Source of the DNA: Ensifer sp. Root278
Lineage (GTDB): Bacteria; Pseudomonadota; Alphaproteobacteria; Rhizobiales; Rhizobiaceae
Direction: 5' to 3'
Assembly: GCF_001429285.1 (NCBI RefSeq)
Contig: NZ_LMJJ01000044.1
Coordinates: 26,842-90,841, forward strand
DNA: 64,000 bases
The notes under the pieces are model-generated. The model saw nothing but the letters and a program-made list of their open reading frames with translations. It was not told the DNA's origin and searched no databases. Below, piece after piece: positions 8,997 through 18,093 of this stretch (within the stretch, counting starts at the first letter, position 1; every line of letters starts with the position of its first letter). Both the position numbers and the translations under genes were made by a program.

Positions 8997-10013
8997 CTAG
9001 TCCCCTGATTGCACGTCCATTGTGCACTGTCGCGCGATTCGCGCAATGCGTTCATCGGTGCTGACGTTGATCTCTCCCCTGTTCAGGCTATCGAACAGGT
9101 TCTGTTGTACCAGAAGGTCGAGCGTACAGCCGCAGAAGGCCTCGCACGGCACGGCCGGGTTCCCCTGGTTGCAGGCCGCGACGCAATTGCTGCGGTAGGC
9201 TTGCTTGGGATCCGGCAATGTCGGCGGTGAAATCAGCGAGAAGAGATAGACCAGTCCGATGAGCACGGGCTGGTGAATGAGGTATATGGCCAGACTGTGA
9301 CGGCCGCCGAAGACGAGCGGGCTCATCCACAGTTTGCCCTTGCCACCTGTGGACGGACGGTTTGCGAGGACCGCGACGAGCCGCGCATGGAAGAGCTTGG
9401 CTGCGGCAAGGCCGAAGAGGAAAGGCCCGAGCCACGGCAGCAGCGGCACATAGTCGTTGGAGCGCGGGAAGGATTCCGACAGTCCGACCCACCAGAGCCA
9501 GGGTGCATCGAAGGCCGGCGAGCGCAAATAGAACGGTGCCGCGATGGCTGCTGCCGCCGCAACAAGGGAAACGACGGCGGGAAGCCGCAGGAAGACAAGG
9601 CCGATCACGCTTGCCGCGGCGATCGCATGCAGGATGCCGAAGAAGATGAAGGTGTCCGGGAACGCGAAATAGGTCGCGATCGTGATCAGCGCTGCCGCAC
9701 CGGCGATTTTGGCAAAGCGCCGCATGAACGCGTCGAGGCGAAGCTTCGGCCATTGTCCGAGCACAAGGCTGTACCCGGCGAGAAACAGGAAGCTGCTGGC
9801 GATGAGCCGGGCAAAGATCTTCCAGCCGCCGGTGCCGGCGGTTCCCGCGGCAACGTAGCCGAAGAACTCGAGGTCCCAGACGAAATGATAGGTAGCCATG
9901 GCGAGCAGTGCCACGCCGCGTGCGACGTCGATGAAGGCGAGCCGCCCCCGTGCGGCAGATTGAGCCGGTATCTGTGTCGTCGGTGAAGTCACATTGCTGT
10001 CGGACATGGGCAT
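8997..10013 (-). CDS. DUF1624/HGSNAT-like membrane acyltransferase-family protein
   Basis: A 338-residue multispanning protein. It begins with GRLAFIDVARGVALLAMATYH, the signature of the heparan-alpha-glucosaminide N-acetyltransferase-like family (DUF1624); the ARG and HFVWD elements lie at about residues 28-45. Later it has GRHSLAIYLIHQP, common to membrane acyltransferases. After the last membrane segment comes an unusual tail with five Cys in about 22 residues (NCVAACNQGNPAVPCEAFCGC). ATG 10013 has AGGA seven bases upstream; an ATG at 10007 is an alternative. It is the first gene of a two-gene operon with the methyltransferase-like gene. Confidence 0.75.
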   Translation of the reverse strand: MPMSDSNVTSPTTQIPAQSAARGRLAFIDVARGVALLAMATYHFVWDLEFFGYVAAGTAGTGGWKIFARLIASSFLFLAGYSLVLGQWPKLRLDAFMRRFAKIAGAAALITIATYFAFPDTFIFFGILHAIAAASVIGLVFLRLPAVVSLVAAAAAIAAPFYLRSPAFDAPWLWWVGLSESFPRSNDYVPLLPWLGPFLFGLAAAKLFHARLVAVLANRPSTGGKGKLWMSPLVFGGRHSLAIYLIHQPVLIGLVYLFSLISPPTLPDPKQAYRSNCVAACNQGNPAVPCEAFCGCTLDLLVQQNLFDSLNRGEINVSTDERIARIARQCTMDVQSGD

Positions 10014-10137
10014 TCGCCATCCTGTGGGCGTGAAGAAGAATGACATGTTTGGCTTGTGCCAAACACGCGTCGTTGGCTGATGGTGGAAGTGGTCAGGCCT
10101 GGTCTGTTTCCGTTCAGCGCGATGGGCGCGCGTGCTG

Positions 10138-10830
10138 TCAGGGCGTTGCGTCCGGCAGCAGCGCCGCGCGTGCCTCCGAGAAGAACTGCCTGCGGGTCAG
10201 CACGAAGATGACGAAGACGGTGAGCCCGACGAAGACATAGGGGCTGATGAACCAGCCGAGATATCCGATCGACAGGAAAATCGCCCGAAGCCCGGCGTTG
10301 AAGTGCTTGGCGGCCAGCACGTTCATGCGGATCGCCCGTTCGGCTGCCTTCTCCGCCGCCTGCAGGTCGCGTTGCATGTCGGCGGTCATTGGAATGCCGC
10401 CCATCAGGATTGAGCAATAGTTGAACAGCCGGTAGGACCAGCCGAACTTGAAGAAGGAATAGCCGAAGAGACAGGTGAGGCCACCGACCTTCAGCTCGAA
10501 CGCGGTCCGACCGCCATGGAAGACATAGGGCATGTCCGCGAAGATCATTTGCACCTGTTCGGTTGCGCCGAGCAGAGCGAAGCAGCCACCGAGGGCGAAG
10601 ATCGTCGTCGAGGCAAAGAAGGCGGTGCCGGCCTGCAGCCCCGCGATGATCTGCGTATCGATCATCTTCAGATCGCGGTTGAGCGAATTGCGGATCCAGC
10701 GGCCACGATGCTCGTTCATGAGGCGGGTGAGACTCACCCGCTTGAAGCCGCGCGTGCCGTCGGTCGCCCAGCTGAAACCCGCCCAAAGCAGGATAAACAC
10801 GACAAGCGCTATGTAATCTTCGAAGGTCAT
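10138..10830 (-). CDS. DUF599 family membrane protein
   Basis: A 230-residue inner-membrane protein of the DUF599 family. Four hydrophobic segments are visible (about 6-20, 62-88, 108-130, 185-215), with conserved stretches WSYRLFNYCSILMG and HFNAGLRAIFLSIGYLGWF. ATG 10830 gives the natural N-terminus MTFEDYIALVVF; a longer reading from 10902 adds a basic, unconserved stretch. The biochemical role of the family is not established. Confidence 0.8.
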   Translation of the reverse strand: MTFEDYIALVVFILLWAGFSWATDGTRGFKRVSLTRLMNEHRGRWIRNSLNRDLKMIDTQIIAGLQAGTAFFASTTIFALGGCFALLGATEQVQMIFADMPYVFHGGRTAFELKVGGLTCLFGYSFFKFGWSYRLFNYCSILMGGIPMTADMQRDLQAAEKAAERAIRMNVLAAKHFNAGLRAIFLSIGYLGWFISPYVFVGLTVFVIFVLTRRQFFSEARAALLPDATP

Positions 10831-11112
10831 ACACGTGTTTTTGGCATGGCTTTTGGAAAATGCAAGGTGGCCGCGGCGGCGCGGGAATCGACGGCGCGTC
10901 AACTACTGTGATGAAATTGCGGCGGAATTTTTCTCCGCTCCCGCCGGCCAATTGCGCGGTTTTCACCAGCTTAGTGTACTGAGCGGCGAGGGCCTGACAC
11001 CTTTCCGCCACATTTCCCCATTGCGCAGTAACACTTTCTTCAATATGCAAGGCCCCAGACGCGGGCACCCAATGTGCTGCTCGCGGCCGTTGAGAGTGTT
11101 TTCGGAGACATC

Positions 11113-11214
11113 ATGGACAATACAATTCAGAAATCTTGCTGGGGCGTAACTGCACGCGCCGTGGCTGGTTTCGCTGGCGTTCTTGTTCTTGCTTATCTTT
11201 TCGGCGGCCTTTGA
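11113..11214 (+). CDS. 33-residue putative small membrane protein
   Basis: A short ORF starts ATG at 11113 with GGAG six bases upstream and ends TGA at 11212-11214. The peptide has a polar head (MDNTIQKSCWGVTARA) and a hydrophobic helix (VAGFAGVLVLAYLFGGL), long enough to span or insert in the membrane. Thirty bases after the stop comes a perfect 12-base-pair terminator hairpin. A promoter-like TTGCGC-N17-TATGCA lies near 11025-11055. It lies between the divergent DUF599 gene and sdaA. Start, helix, stop and terminator together make a real transcript likely; the function is unknown. Confidence 0.6.
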   Translation: MDNTIQKSCWGVTARAVAGFAGVLVLAYLFGGL

Positions 11215-11244
11215 TATCTGGTATCTAGAAAAGACCACTGATTG

Positions 11245-11277
11245 ACGGCGCGGCTTCCCAAAAGCCGCGCCGTTTTT
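11245..11277 (+). terminator. strong Rho-independent terminator
   Basis: A perfect 12-base stem ACGGCGCGGCTT/AAGCCGCGCCGT with a five-base loop runs into TTTTT. It ends the transcript carrying the 33-codon ORF. Confidence 0.9.
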
Positions 11278-11416
11278 GATTCCAGGCAGCCAATCTCGAC
11301 ACCCCGGAGCCTTTGCGGGATGACAATGTCGCACGGATGGGATCGAATGTCGGTTGACCGCCTGACCGTCTGCTATGGGATCGCTTAGGCTTCGTTCCTA
11401 TATTTGTTGCGGATTT

Positions 11417-11459
11417 CCTTAAATCGGTGCCGATCTGAGGATAAAATCGCGCAGTAAAT
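11417..11459. repeat. intergenic mosaic element, module A only (decayed)
   Basis: CCTTAAATCG-GTGC-CGATCTGAGG is followed by ATAAAATCGCGCAGTAAAT. It matches the module at 7994 and 21254 with a few changes in the 3' arm, and lies upstream of sdaA. Confidence 0.65.
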
Positions 11460-11578
11460 ATGAGGATAGCGCGCCGGTTCGCACAGACCGTGAAGCGTGA
11501 TATCGAGGCAATCGTGAATGCGGTGCTCGGGCAATCATGCCGGTGCGCCGCGAGTCAGTCTCCGGGGCAGGCAAACTT

Positions 11579-12979
11579 ATGTTTCTTTCCGTCTTCGACG
11601 TGTTCAAGATCGGTATCGGGCCTTCGAGCTCGCATACGATGGGGCCGATGTCGGCCGCCAACCGCTTTCTCGAACTCATTCTTTCCGACGACTGGCCGCG
11701 CCCGTCCCATGCTGCCGTTGCGGCGATCAAGGTCAGCCTGCACGGTTCGCTGGCCCATACCGGTATCGGCCACGGCACGGGCAGGGCGGTTGTCCTTGGT
11801 CTCGTCGGCGAACGCCCCGACCTGGTCGATCCTGATCGCATGGACGGCTTGATCGACGAGGTCGAGCGCAGCGGCCGCATTTCGCCGCCGGGACATCCGT
11901 CCTATGAATTCCAGCCGAAGACGGACCTGGTCTTCGACAAGAAGGTGCCGCTGCCCGGCCATGCCAACGGCATGTCCTTCTCCGCGTTCGACCGCGACGG
12001 CCGGCTCCTGCTGAAGCGGATCTATTATTCGATCGGCGGCGGCTTCGTCGTGACCGATACGGAACTCGAGGCGATGCGTGCCTCGAAGAACAAGGCGGCC
12101 GGCGTCAAGGTGCCATTCCCGTTCTCGTCGGCCCAGGAGATGCTGGACATGGCGGCCCGCTCCGGGATGACGATCGCCCAGATGAAACGGGCGAACGAAG
12201 AAGCGACCATGTCGCCGGATGAGCTGAATGCCGGGCTCGACCGCATCTGGGGCGCGATGAGCAACTGTATCGACCGTGGGCTGAGCCAGGAGGGCATCAT
12301 GCCCGGTGGCTTGAAGGTCCGCCGCCGCGCACGCTCGATCCACGACAAGCTGCAGGAAGAATGGCGCTCCAACAAGACCAACCCGCTGCTCGCCAACGAC
12401 TGGCTGAGCGTCTACGCGATGGCGGTCAATGAAGAGAATGCCGCCGGCGGCCGCGTCGTCACGTCGCCGACCAACGGTGCAGCAGGCGTCGTCCCCGCCA
12501 CTATCCGCTACTACATGCATTTCCATGACGACGCGGATCAGGAGGGCATCCGCGACTATCTGCTGACGGCTGCCGCAATCGGTGGCATCATCAAGCACAA
12601 CGCCTCGATCTCCGGTGCCGAGGTCGGCTGTCAGGGTGAGGTCGGCTCAGCGTCCGCCATGGCCGCTGCCGGCCTTGCTGCCGTCATGGGCGGTACGCCC
12701 GAGCAGATCGAAAATGCCGCCGAGATCGCACTCGAGCACCACCTCGGCATGACCTGTGATCCGGTCGCCGGCCTGGTTCAGGTTCCGTGCATCGAGCGCA
12801 ACGCGCTCGGTGCGGTCAAGGCGGTGACGGCAGCCTCGCTGGCGCTCAAGGGCGACGGTAAGCATTTTGTGCCGCTCGATGCCTGCATCGAGACGATGCG
12901 CCAAACCGGCGTCGACATGAACGAGAAGTACAAGGAAACATCGACCGGCGGTCTCGCGGTCAACGTCGTCGAATGTTGA
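11579..12979 (+). CDS. sdaA: L-serine ammonia-lyase (iron-sulfur type)
   Basis: This enzyme converts L-serine to pyruvate and ammonia with an oxygen-sensitive [4Fe-4S] cluster. The 466-residue single-chain form has the beta-type domain first ([20 protein letters not shown], residues about 3-22) and the alpha-type catalytic domain from about 190. The cluster Cys residues are in [22 protein letters not shown] and [11 protein letters not shown] 11579 begins at the conserved [12 protein letters not shown]; a longer in-frame reading from 11537 is unconserved. It appears monocistronic. Confidence 0.95.
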   Translation: MFLSVFDVFKIGIGPSSSHTMGPMSAANRFLELILSDDWPRPSHAAVAAIKVSLHGSLAHTGIGHGTGRAVVLGLVGERPDLVDPDRMDGLIDEVERSGRISPPGHPSYEFQPKTDLVFDKKVPLPGHANGMSFSAFDRDGRLLLKRIYYSIGGGFVVTDTELEAMRASKNKAAGVKVPFPFSSAQEMLDMAARSGMTIAQMKRANEEATMSPDELNAGLDRIWGAMSNCIDRGLSQEGIMPGGLKVRRRARSIHDKLQEEWRSNKTNPLLANDWLSVYAMAVNEENAAGGRVVTSPTNGAAGVVPATIRYYMHFHDDADQEGIRDYLLTAAAIGGIIKHNASISGAEVGCQGEVGSASAMAAAGLAAVMGGTPEQIENAAEIALEHHLGMTCDPVAGLVQVPCIERNALGAVKAVTAASLALKGDGKHFVPLDACIETMRQTGVDMNEKYKETSTGGLAVNVVEC

Positions 12980-13053
12980 GCCGCCACGGTGATTGTGGAT
13001 GAACAGCGTCCGGCCGCTTGACCGCAACGGCCGGACGGGTGTTCAAAACAGCT

Positions 13054-13491
13054 ATGTCTCTGCATCTCATAAAGCTCTGCGTCGGAGCGGAATCGATCGA
13101 GGACCTGCGCGAATGGGTTTCGCGCAAGGCTATGGCCGCCATGGCCGCTGGCCTCGAGCCCCATTCCTTCCACACGACCCGCATGGTGCCGAAACGGGTG
13201 GAGGAACTGCTGAGCGGCGGTTCGCTCTACTGGGTGATCAAGGGGACCGTGCAGGCGCGACAGTCCTTGATCGGTATCGAAACCTTCACGGATGGCGAGG
13301 GTATCGGCCGCTGCAATCTGCTGCTTGGCCCTGAAGTGGTCGAGACGGAGTTGCAGCCGCGGCGTGCCTTCCAGGGCTGGCGCTATCTCACCGACAAGGA
13401 TGCGCCGCGCGACCTTGCGTCGCTTTCCGGTGGCGGTGCCGAGATGCCGCTCGAGCTGCGCCGCGAATTGGCGGAACTCGGACTTCTCTAA
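13054..13491 (+). CDS. DUF1489 family protein
   Basis: A 145-residue protein typical of the alphaproteobacterial DUF1489 family, starting MSLHLIKLCVGAESIEDL and containing HTTRMVPKRVEELLSGGSLYWVIKG and FQGWRYLTDKDAPRDL. It has no membrane segment or signal peptide. It follows sdaA by 75 bases on the same strand. The family function is unknown. ATG 13054 is chosen because family similarity begins there. Confidence 0.8.
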   Translation: MSLHLIKLCVGAESIEDLREWVSRKAMAAMAAGLEPHSFHTTRMVPKRVEELLSGGSLYWVIKGTVQARQSLIGIETFTDGEGIGRCNLLLGPEVVETELQPRRAFQGWRYLTDKDAPRDLASLSGGGAEMPLELRRELAELGLL

Positions 13492-13574
13492 TCTTCAATA
13501 TGGATGACCTGACGACCCATCACAGGGCAGGTTGCGATGCTGGCACGCGCATGGTTGCGGCGGTGTCGCAACAA

Positions 13575-13605
13575 GAAAAAAGGCGGCACAGGCCGCCTTT
13601 TGGAA
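13575..13605 (-). terminator. bidirectional hairpin terminator between convergent genes
   Basis: AAAGGCGGC-ACAG-GCCGCCTTT with T-runs on both sides. The better T-run (TTTTTTCTTGTT) is on the minus strand, ending the small hypothetical gene at 13618. It can also serve the DUF1489 gene. Confidence 0.8.
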
Positions 13606-13617
13606 TTTCATGAACGT

Positions 13618-13887
13618 TCAGGTGATCCGCATTCTTAGGGGATGGCGCCGGTTCGGCCCCGTCACGTGAAGATGAATGCCGGCCCGCGGCTGCGTCGATC
13701 GCCAGGCGCGCGCTCCGTGCGTCAGGAGCATCCCGACCAGATCGCGCGTCTTCGCCTTCGACCGGTTCAGCCCGAGATCGGCAATGCGCATGGCCGCCTC
13801 GTGCAGGGGATGCAGGTTGATGCGCGACGGCTTAGCGCGCCGTCCCGGCAGCGGGGTGACACCCGGAACGTTTTCGTTCATCGCCAT
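13618..13887 (-). CDS. hypothetical protein (89 residues)
   Basis: A basic 89-residue protein that I do not recognise. ATG 13887 has a good GAGG ribosome site six bases upstream, and a terminator lies directly beyond its stop, both of which support a real gene. The middle (HPLHEAAMRIADLGLNRSKA then DLVGMLLTHGARAWRS) looks like a helical domain; the C-terminus is rich in Arg and His. It sits between the convergent DUF1489 gene and the downstream end of the D,D-carboxypeptidase gene. Confidence 0.65.
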   Translation of the reverse strand: MAMNENVPGVTPLPGRRAKPSRINLHPLHEAAMRIADLGLNRSKAKTRDLVGMLLTHGARAWRSTQPRAGIHLHVTGPNRRHPLRMRIT

Positions 13888-13965
13888 GATTTACCTCGTT
13901 ACGCTGTACAAATCCGAGGAAGGCGGCCGGAAAACAAACACATCCGGCCACCAAAACTTTTGACC

Positions 13966-15513
13966 TTACTGCTGGCTTGCCCAGCAGGAGATGCCTTTCT
14001 TCTTCAGGGCCTTGCAGGCATTGACCGCTGCATTCTGGTCGTCGAAGCCGCCGAAACGGGCGCGATAGACCTGGCCGAAAGCGACAGTGAAGGGCATTGC
14101 GTTGCGCAGGGCCTTGCCGCCCTTGTCCTTGGCATTGCCAAGGAGGGTCATGGCCTGATCCTTGTCCGGCGTCGCGCCGATCTGGATTACCCAGCCTTGC
14201 GACTGAGCCGGCATCGGTTCAGCCTTTGCGACCTCGACCGGCTCTGCCTTTGCGGTGGCCTCTGCCGTGGTGGCGTCGGCCTTCTTCGGAACGGAGTTGG
14301 TGATCTGGGCGTCGACCATGCCGGCGGCAACAGGCTGACGGAGCTTCAGGCTCTGGGCGTCGAGCGTGTTGGGAACGATCTTCGGGGAAAGAACGGGGTT
14401 GTCCGACGCGCGCTTGTTGCCGGCATAGGCCATCTGCACGCTGCTCGCGCTTTCGCCGTTGTAGCGGATGCCAGGAACCGGGCCGGTGTTGGGCAGGTCG
14501 TGACCGCTGGCAGCGGCCGCGACCACAGGTGTCTCAGCAACGGGCGCTGCGGAAGCGACTTCGGTCTCTTCGGCTGGAACGGGAGTAGGCTTGGTCTCGG
14601 CGATCAGATTGCCGTCACCACGGCGCGATGCCGACGGCATGTACTTTGCGACGAGCCGGCGCATCTGCGCATCACGGCTGGCGCCGGAGGTGCCGCCCAT
14701 GACCACGGCGACGATGCTGCGGCCCTCGAGTTGAGCCGAGGTCACGAGATTGAAGCCCGACGCACGGGTGTAACCGGTCTTGATCCCGTCGACGCCGCGG
14801 ACATTGCCGAGCAGGCGGTTGTGATTGCCGATCGTCTGCTTGCCGAAACGGAAGCTGCGGGTGGAGAAGTAGTCGTAATACTGCGGAAAATGCTGGCGAA
14901 GCGCGAGGCCGAGACGAGCCTGGTCGCGCGCGGTCGTGCGCTGTTCCGGGTCGGGCAGGCCGTTGGCATTGCGATAGGTCGTGCGCGTCATGCCGAGCGC
15001 CCGGGCCTTGTTCGTCATCATGCGGGCAAAACGCTGCTCCGAACCGCCGAGATATTCACCGAGCGCCGTCGACGCATCGTTGGCCGAGCGGGTGACGAGC
15101 GAAAGGATCGCCTGTTCGACGGTGATCGACTGTCCGGCACGCACACCAAGCTTCGATGGCGGCTCGGCGGAAGCGTTCTTCGAGAAGGGGATGGAGGTGG
15201 ACTTTGTGATCCGACCGGCTTCGAGCGCTTCGAAGGTCAGATAGAGCGTCATCATCTTGGTGAGAGACGCGGGATAGCGCAGTTCGTCGGCATCCTCGCC
15301 GTAAAGAATCTTGCCGGTCTTGGCATCGACGACGATGCCCGAATATTTCGGATTGGCATAGTTCGAGGCGGCGAAGGCCGGTGCGGCAAAGGCGGCCGAT
15401 GCAATGGCGCCCGCAAGGACGACCCGTCCTACCATCTTTGAAAGAGCACCGAACGGGCGCTTCGCGAGATCAAAAAAACCGGATTGGGACACTACGCTAC
15501 TCTTTATTCTCAT
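13966..15513 (-). CDS. D-alanyl-D-alanine carboxypeptidase (PBP5/6-type) with C-terminal SPOR domain
   Basis: A 515-residue exported penicillin-binding protein that trims the terminal D-Ala from peptidoglycan stem peptides. After a signal region (residues about 25-48) come the three peptidase S11 motifs: SLTK (83-86, Ser nucleophile), SAN (143-145) and KTG (245-247). A long Ala/Pro/Val-rich linker (about 285-430) leads to a SPOR domain (about 435-515, QGWVIQIGATPDKDQA through RFGGFDDQNAAVNAC), which binds denuded glycan strands and typically targets proteins to the septum. This fits a role in division-site wall remodelling. ATG 15513 lacks a clear ribosome site. Confidence 0.92.
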   Translation of the reverse strand: MRIKSSVVSQSGFFDLAKRPFGALSKMVGRVVLAGAIASAAFAAPAFAASNYANPKYSGIVVDAKTGKILYGEDADELRYPASLTKMMTLYLTFEALEAGRITKSTSIPFSKNASAEPPSKLGVRAGQSITVEQAILSLVTRSANDASTALGEYLGGSEQRFARMMTNKARALGMTRTTYRNANGLPDPEQRTTARDQARLGLALRQHFPQYYDYFSTRSFRFGKQTIGNHNRLLGNVRGVDGIKTGYTRASGFNLVTSAQLEGRSIVAVVMGGTSGASRDAQMRRLVAKYMPSASRRGDGNLIAETKPTPVPAEETEVASAAPVAETPVVAAAASGHDLPNTGPVPGIRYNGESASSVQMAYAGNKRASDNPVLSPKIVPNTLDAQSLKLRQPVAAGMVDAQITNSVPKKADATTAEATAKAEPVEVAKAEPMPAQSQGWVIQIGATPDKDQAMTLLGNAKDKGGKALRNAMPFTVAFGQVYRARFGGFDDQNAAVNACKALKKKGISCWASQQ

Positions 15514-15695
15514 GTCATGGGGTTGTCCGGACGCCGCCTCCGGGAACGACCGTTCTCGAGACAGTATCGGCATAGCGTTACCAATCGGTTTATGATGAAT
15601 GATTGGTTTCCGGAATCGAACGCATTTGTACAAGGGCGATGCCGGTGTAGCGCAATGGTGCGGCAGGCTGCCTGCACCACACCAGTTAGACGAAA

Positions 15696-16424
15696 TCAGG
15701 GCACGAGACGGTTTTTGACGAAGGCGGTGATCGCTTGGTCGATTTCGCGCCACCGCGGCAGCAGTTTGTTGGAGAATCTGTAGAGCACGGCGAGGTCCTT
15801 TCCGGCGTGAATGTCGCGCTGGCAATCGGCGCTGGTCGAGATGGATTGTGGGCCGAGGCAGCGCACCACGTAGGGCGCCTGGGTGCTCGTCTCAGCGGTA
15901 AAGAACACTTCGCCCGCATAGCTGGATGTCGGCTTGACTGCGTGCTCCGTCAGCCCGGCCGGGCCAGCCGTGGGCGCGCCGTCGAAGACCTGCGAATAGA
16001 TCGGCTCCAGCCGCCCGGACATGTCGCGCGACATCGTGCTTTGGGAAATCTGCAGGAAAAGGAGGCTTTCGGGTGCGTCGACATTGTTGAAGAGTGCCCG
16101 GCTCCGGGCGCTGTAACCTTCGAGCCCCGGCCAGGTCAGGTAGAGATCGACGCGCTCGACGATCGAGGTGGCGCGTTGTGCCTCGAAGCGGATCATGTTG
16201 GCCGGCAGGCGCAAGTGATCCTGGCCGATGAAGATGTCGAAAAGCTCGTTGCTCGCGGTGTGGCCGGCAAGGGCGAGGTTTTCGCCGAACCAACGCCCTG
16301 CAAATGAGATGGCAGCCGTCAGCGCCGCAAGCACCGCGACCGCTGCCATCACCCGGTAGACGAAGCCGGGCGACAGCAGCGGTCGGAGCTCCGGTTCGTG
16401 AATGTCGTTTGAAGAGCTGCTCAT
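15696..16424 (-). CDS. hypothetical membrane-anchored protein
   Basis: A 242-residue protein with a short cytosolic N-terminus and one hydrophobic helix at about residues 25-45 (VMAAVAVLAALTAAISFAG), followed by a presumably periplasmic domain with two Cys (VVRCLGPQ, SADCQRDI) that could form a disulfide. It contains LYLTWPGLEGYSARSRALF and ends VKNRLVP. I do not recognise a named family. It is upstream of the D,D-carboxypeptidase gene on the same strand, with a 182-base gap that contains no gene. Confidence 0.7.
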   Translation of the reverse strand: MSSSSNDIHEPELRPLLSPGFVYRVMAAVAVLAALTAAISFAGRWFGENLALAGHTASNELFDIFIGQDHLRLPANMIRFEAQRATSIVERVDLYLTWPGLEGYSARSRALFNNVDAPESLLFLQISQSTMSRDMSGRLEPIYSQVFDGAPTAGPAGLTEHAVKPTSSYAGEVFFTAETSTQAPYVVRCLGPQSISTSADCQRDIHAGKDLAVLYRFSNKLLPRWREIDQAITAFVKNRLVP

Positions 16425-16675
16425 CGTTGGGCTGTCCCATCGCGATGGCCGAACCCCGGCGGTCCGTTGTTCGGCTCACGCATTCCCGCGCATCGTAGGA
16501 TGGACGACGTCGCTTGCCCGACGCTGGTCGAGGATGGTTAATTTTCTGTGAATTCCCCTTCGAGCTGCGAAAGCATGTCGCGCAAAAGTGCGCAGCGGTT
16601 TTGCGAAAACGACATGCGAAACATCAAAAACTTAAAGAAAGATCGCGACACGGTTTAGCGCCGGGAATGCCGGTC

Positions 16676-16714
16676 ATAAAAACGGCCGGTTCCGAGGGAC
16701 GCGGAACCGGCCGA
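16676..16714 (-). terminator. Rho-independent terminator of the BTLCP gene
   Basis: On the minus strand CGGCCGGTTCC and GGAACCGGCCG form an 11-base stem around a nine-base loop, followed by TTTTTAT, about 90 bases after the protease gene stop. Confidence 0.85.
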
Positions 16715-16804
16715 GGCTCGGTCTGGACGGGGATGTTTATGACCGGTGCCCTGGAATGGTGGAGGCTGCTGCGAAAGGCGCGCCGCCTCCGATGTCTTCT
16801 GTGC

Positions 16805-17413
16805 TTACTGCGTCCGTACGCTGCCGACGGCGACGGTGCGGCCGTCCTGGAGCTTGACCCAGCGACCGGAGTGTTCGGTCGATTGGCGCTTGAGGTAGGT
16901 GTATTCGGTGTCCGACCACAGCAGCACCTTGTTGCGCATGTTGTCGAGAATGAAGTCGCCACGGTCAGTGCGCACGGTGAGAACGGCATGGCCATCACCG
17001 TTCGGTTGCAGAACGACGGTGATCAGGAGGTCCGACGGAGAGAAACCGTTCTCGATCAGTTTGCGACGCTTCAAGAGGACATAGTCTTCACAGTCGCCAA
17101 CCGTGTCTGGATAGGACCACTTCTCCTCGACGCCATGAATTTCCATGTCGGTCATCGGGGTGACCGCCTGATTGACGTCGTAGTTGACCTCGAGAATCTT
17201 CTGCCAGCCTTCGCGCGTCAGCATCATCGGGCCGCGGACCTTACCGTTGGAGGTGCACTCCGACGGATAGATCTTGCAGAACTCGTAGTGACCGATCGGC
17301 GGGTTGGTTGCACCGGTGACGACCATGTTGGCCGGAAGCGCCAGCGCCGTTTCGATCAGGCCGCCGGTGAAAAGGACCGCAACCGCGATCATCTTGGTGA
17401 TTGTCTTGAGCAT
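16805..17413 (-). CDS. bacterial transglutaminase-like cysteine proteinase (BTLCP) family protein
   Basis: A 202-residue exported protein with an N-terminal signal peptide (MLKTITKMIAVAVLFTGG, cleavage after ALA near residue 26). The catalytic triad of the transglutaminase-like fold is visible: Cys108 in TVGDCEDYV, His142 in DGHAVLTV and Asp157 in FILDNMR. Two extra Cys near residues 46 and 53 may form a disulfide. Relatives act as periplasmic peptidases, for instance LapG, which releases surface adhesins, but no lapD or adhesin gene is adjacent. ATG 17413 is preceded by GGGGAG. The upstream region is an AT-rich island. Confidence 0.85.
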   Translation of the reverse strand: MLKTITKMIAVAVLFTGGLIETALALPANMVVTGATNPPIGHYEFCKIYPSECTSNGKVRGPMMLTREGWQKILEVNYDVNQAVTPMTDMEIHGVEEKWSYPDTVGDCEDYVLLKRRKLIENGFSPSDLLITVVLQPNGDGHAVLTVRTDRGDFILDNMRNKVLLWSDTEYTYLKRQSTEHSGRWVKLQDGRTVAVGSVRTQ

Positions 17414-17464
17414 GATTGTCTCCCCGTTGTGGTTCGACAATGGCACAGACGTTTTTATCGCTCG

Positions 17465-17575
17465 CGAACTTGCGAACTAAAAACAAGTACAAATGAAAGC
17501 AGTATAAGAATAAAACAAGAATAGAATTTGATTTTTATTTAAATCGAATTTGAGTCAAATTTTATCGATTTCTCG
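17465..17575. promoter_or_regulatory. AT-rich upstream region with palindrome AATTTGA-G-TCAAATT
   Basis: About 110 bases of strongly AT-rich DNA lie in otherwise GC-rich surroundings, 50-160 bases before the BTLCP gene. They include a perfect 7-base dyad at 17547-17561 and an extra AATTTGA at 17526. This is probably the promoter and a regulator site; the binding protein is unknown. The remainder of the gap to 18093 holds no supported gene. Confidence 0.45.
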
Positions 17576-18093
17576 ACGGAGCGATCTTCCATTCATGTTT
17601 CCTTGACGATGTAAGCGATTGTAATCAATAGGCCTATGCCGATCCGCAGAGCGACAGGAGCAGTGGCTGCCGGAAAATCGCGGTCGCGATGCGTCGCGCC
17701 AGGGGCGGATGACGTCGATCTTGTCGTCGCTTTTCGACTTCAAATAAGCGTCGCGCCTTGAATTTGTTCGAAAAAATATTTGCGGTCAGAAGTCGCGGTC
17801 GGATCGAGATGTACCGAAATGAAGCAGTCGTCGTCAGCGAGGCGATGCCGGTCGCCCAGTCCGCGCGGACAGCGTCGTCGCGGCCCGTGGGGCAGGTCTA
17901 CTGTGAAAGCCAAGGTTGGTTTCGTGCCGCAGGATCGGGCCAGCGATTGGCTGGTCTGTCGTTGCGCATATCGGGGCGGCCCGCAATCACGCGTAAGAAG
18001 TGGCGCGGAGCCTCAGGGGGCTGGTGCGCGATCGGGGTGACAAGGCAACGATCTTGATCGGGGTAGGCCAGTGAGGGTCGCGCGGACACGCCC

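Noticed and set aside
13642-15441. 599-codon plus-strand ORF opposite the D,D-carboxypeptidase gene
   Set aside because: The opposite strand encodes SxxK, SAN and KTG motifs and a SPOR domain; the plus-strand product is Arg/Gly-rich and unlike a protein.
15640-15695. tRNA-like start (GCCGGTGTAGCGCAATGGT) between the D,D-carboxypeptidase and hypothetical genes
   Set aside because: It looks like a tRNA D-arm, but no matching anticodon stem, T-arm or acceptor 3' side follows; at most a decayed tRNA fragment.
17758-18057. 99-codon plus-strand ORF starting MNLFEKIFAVRSRG
   Set aside because: It has a TTG start without ribosome site, no recognisable domain, and low-complexity Arg/Gly sequence; not supported as a gene.
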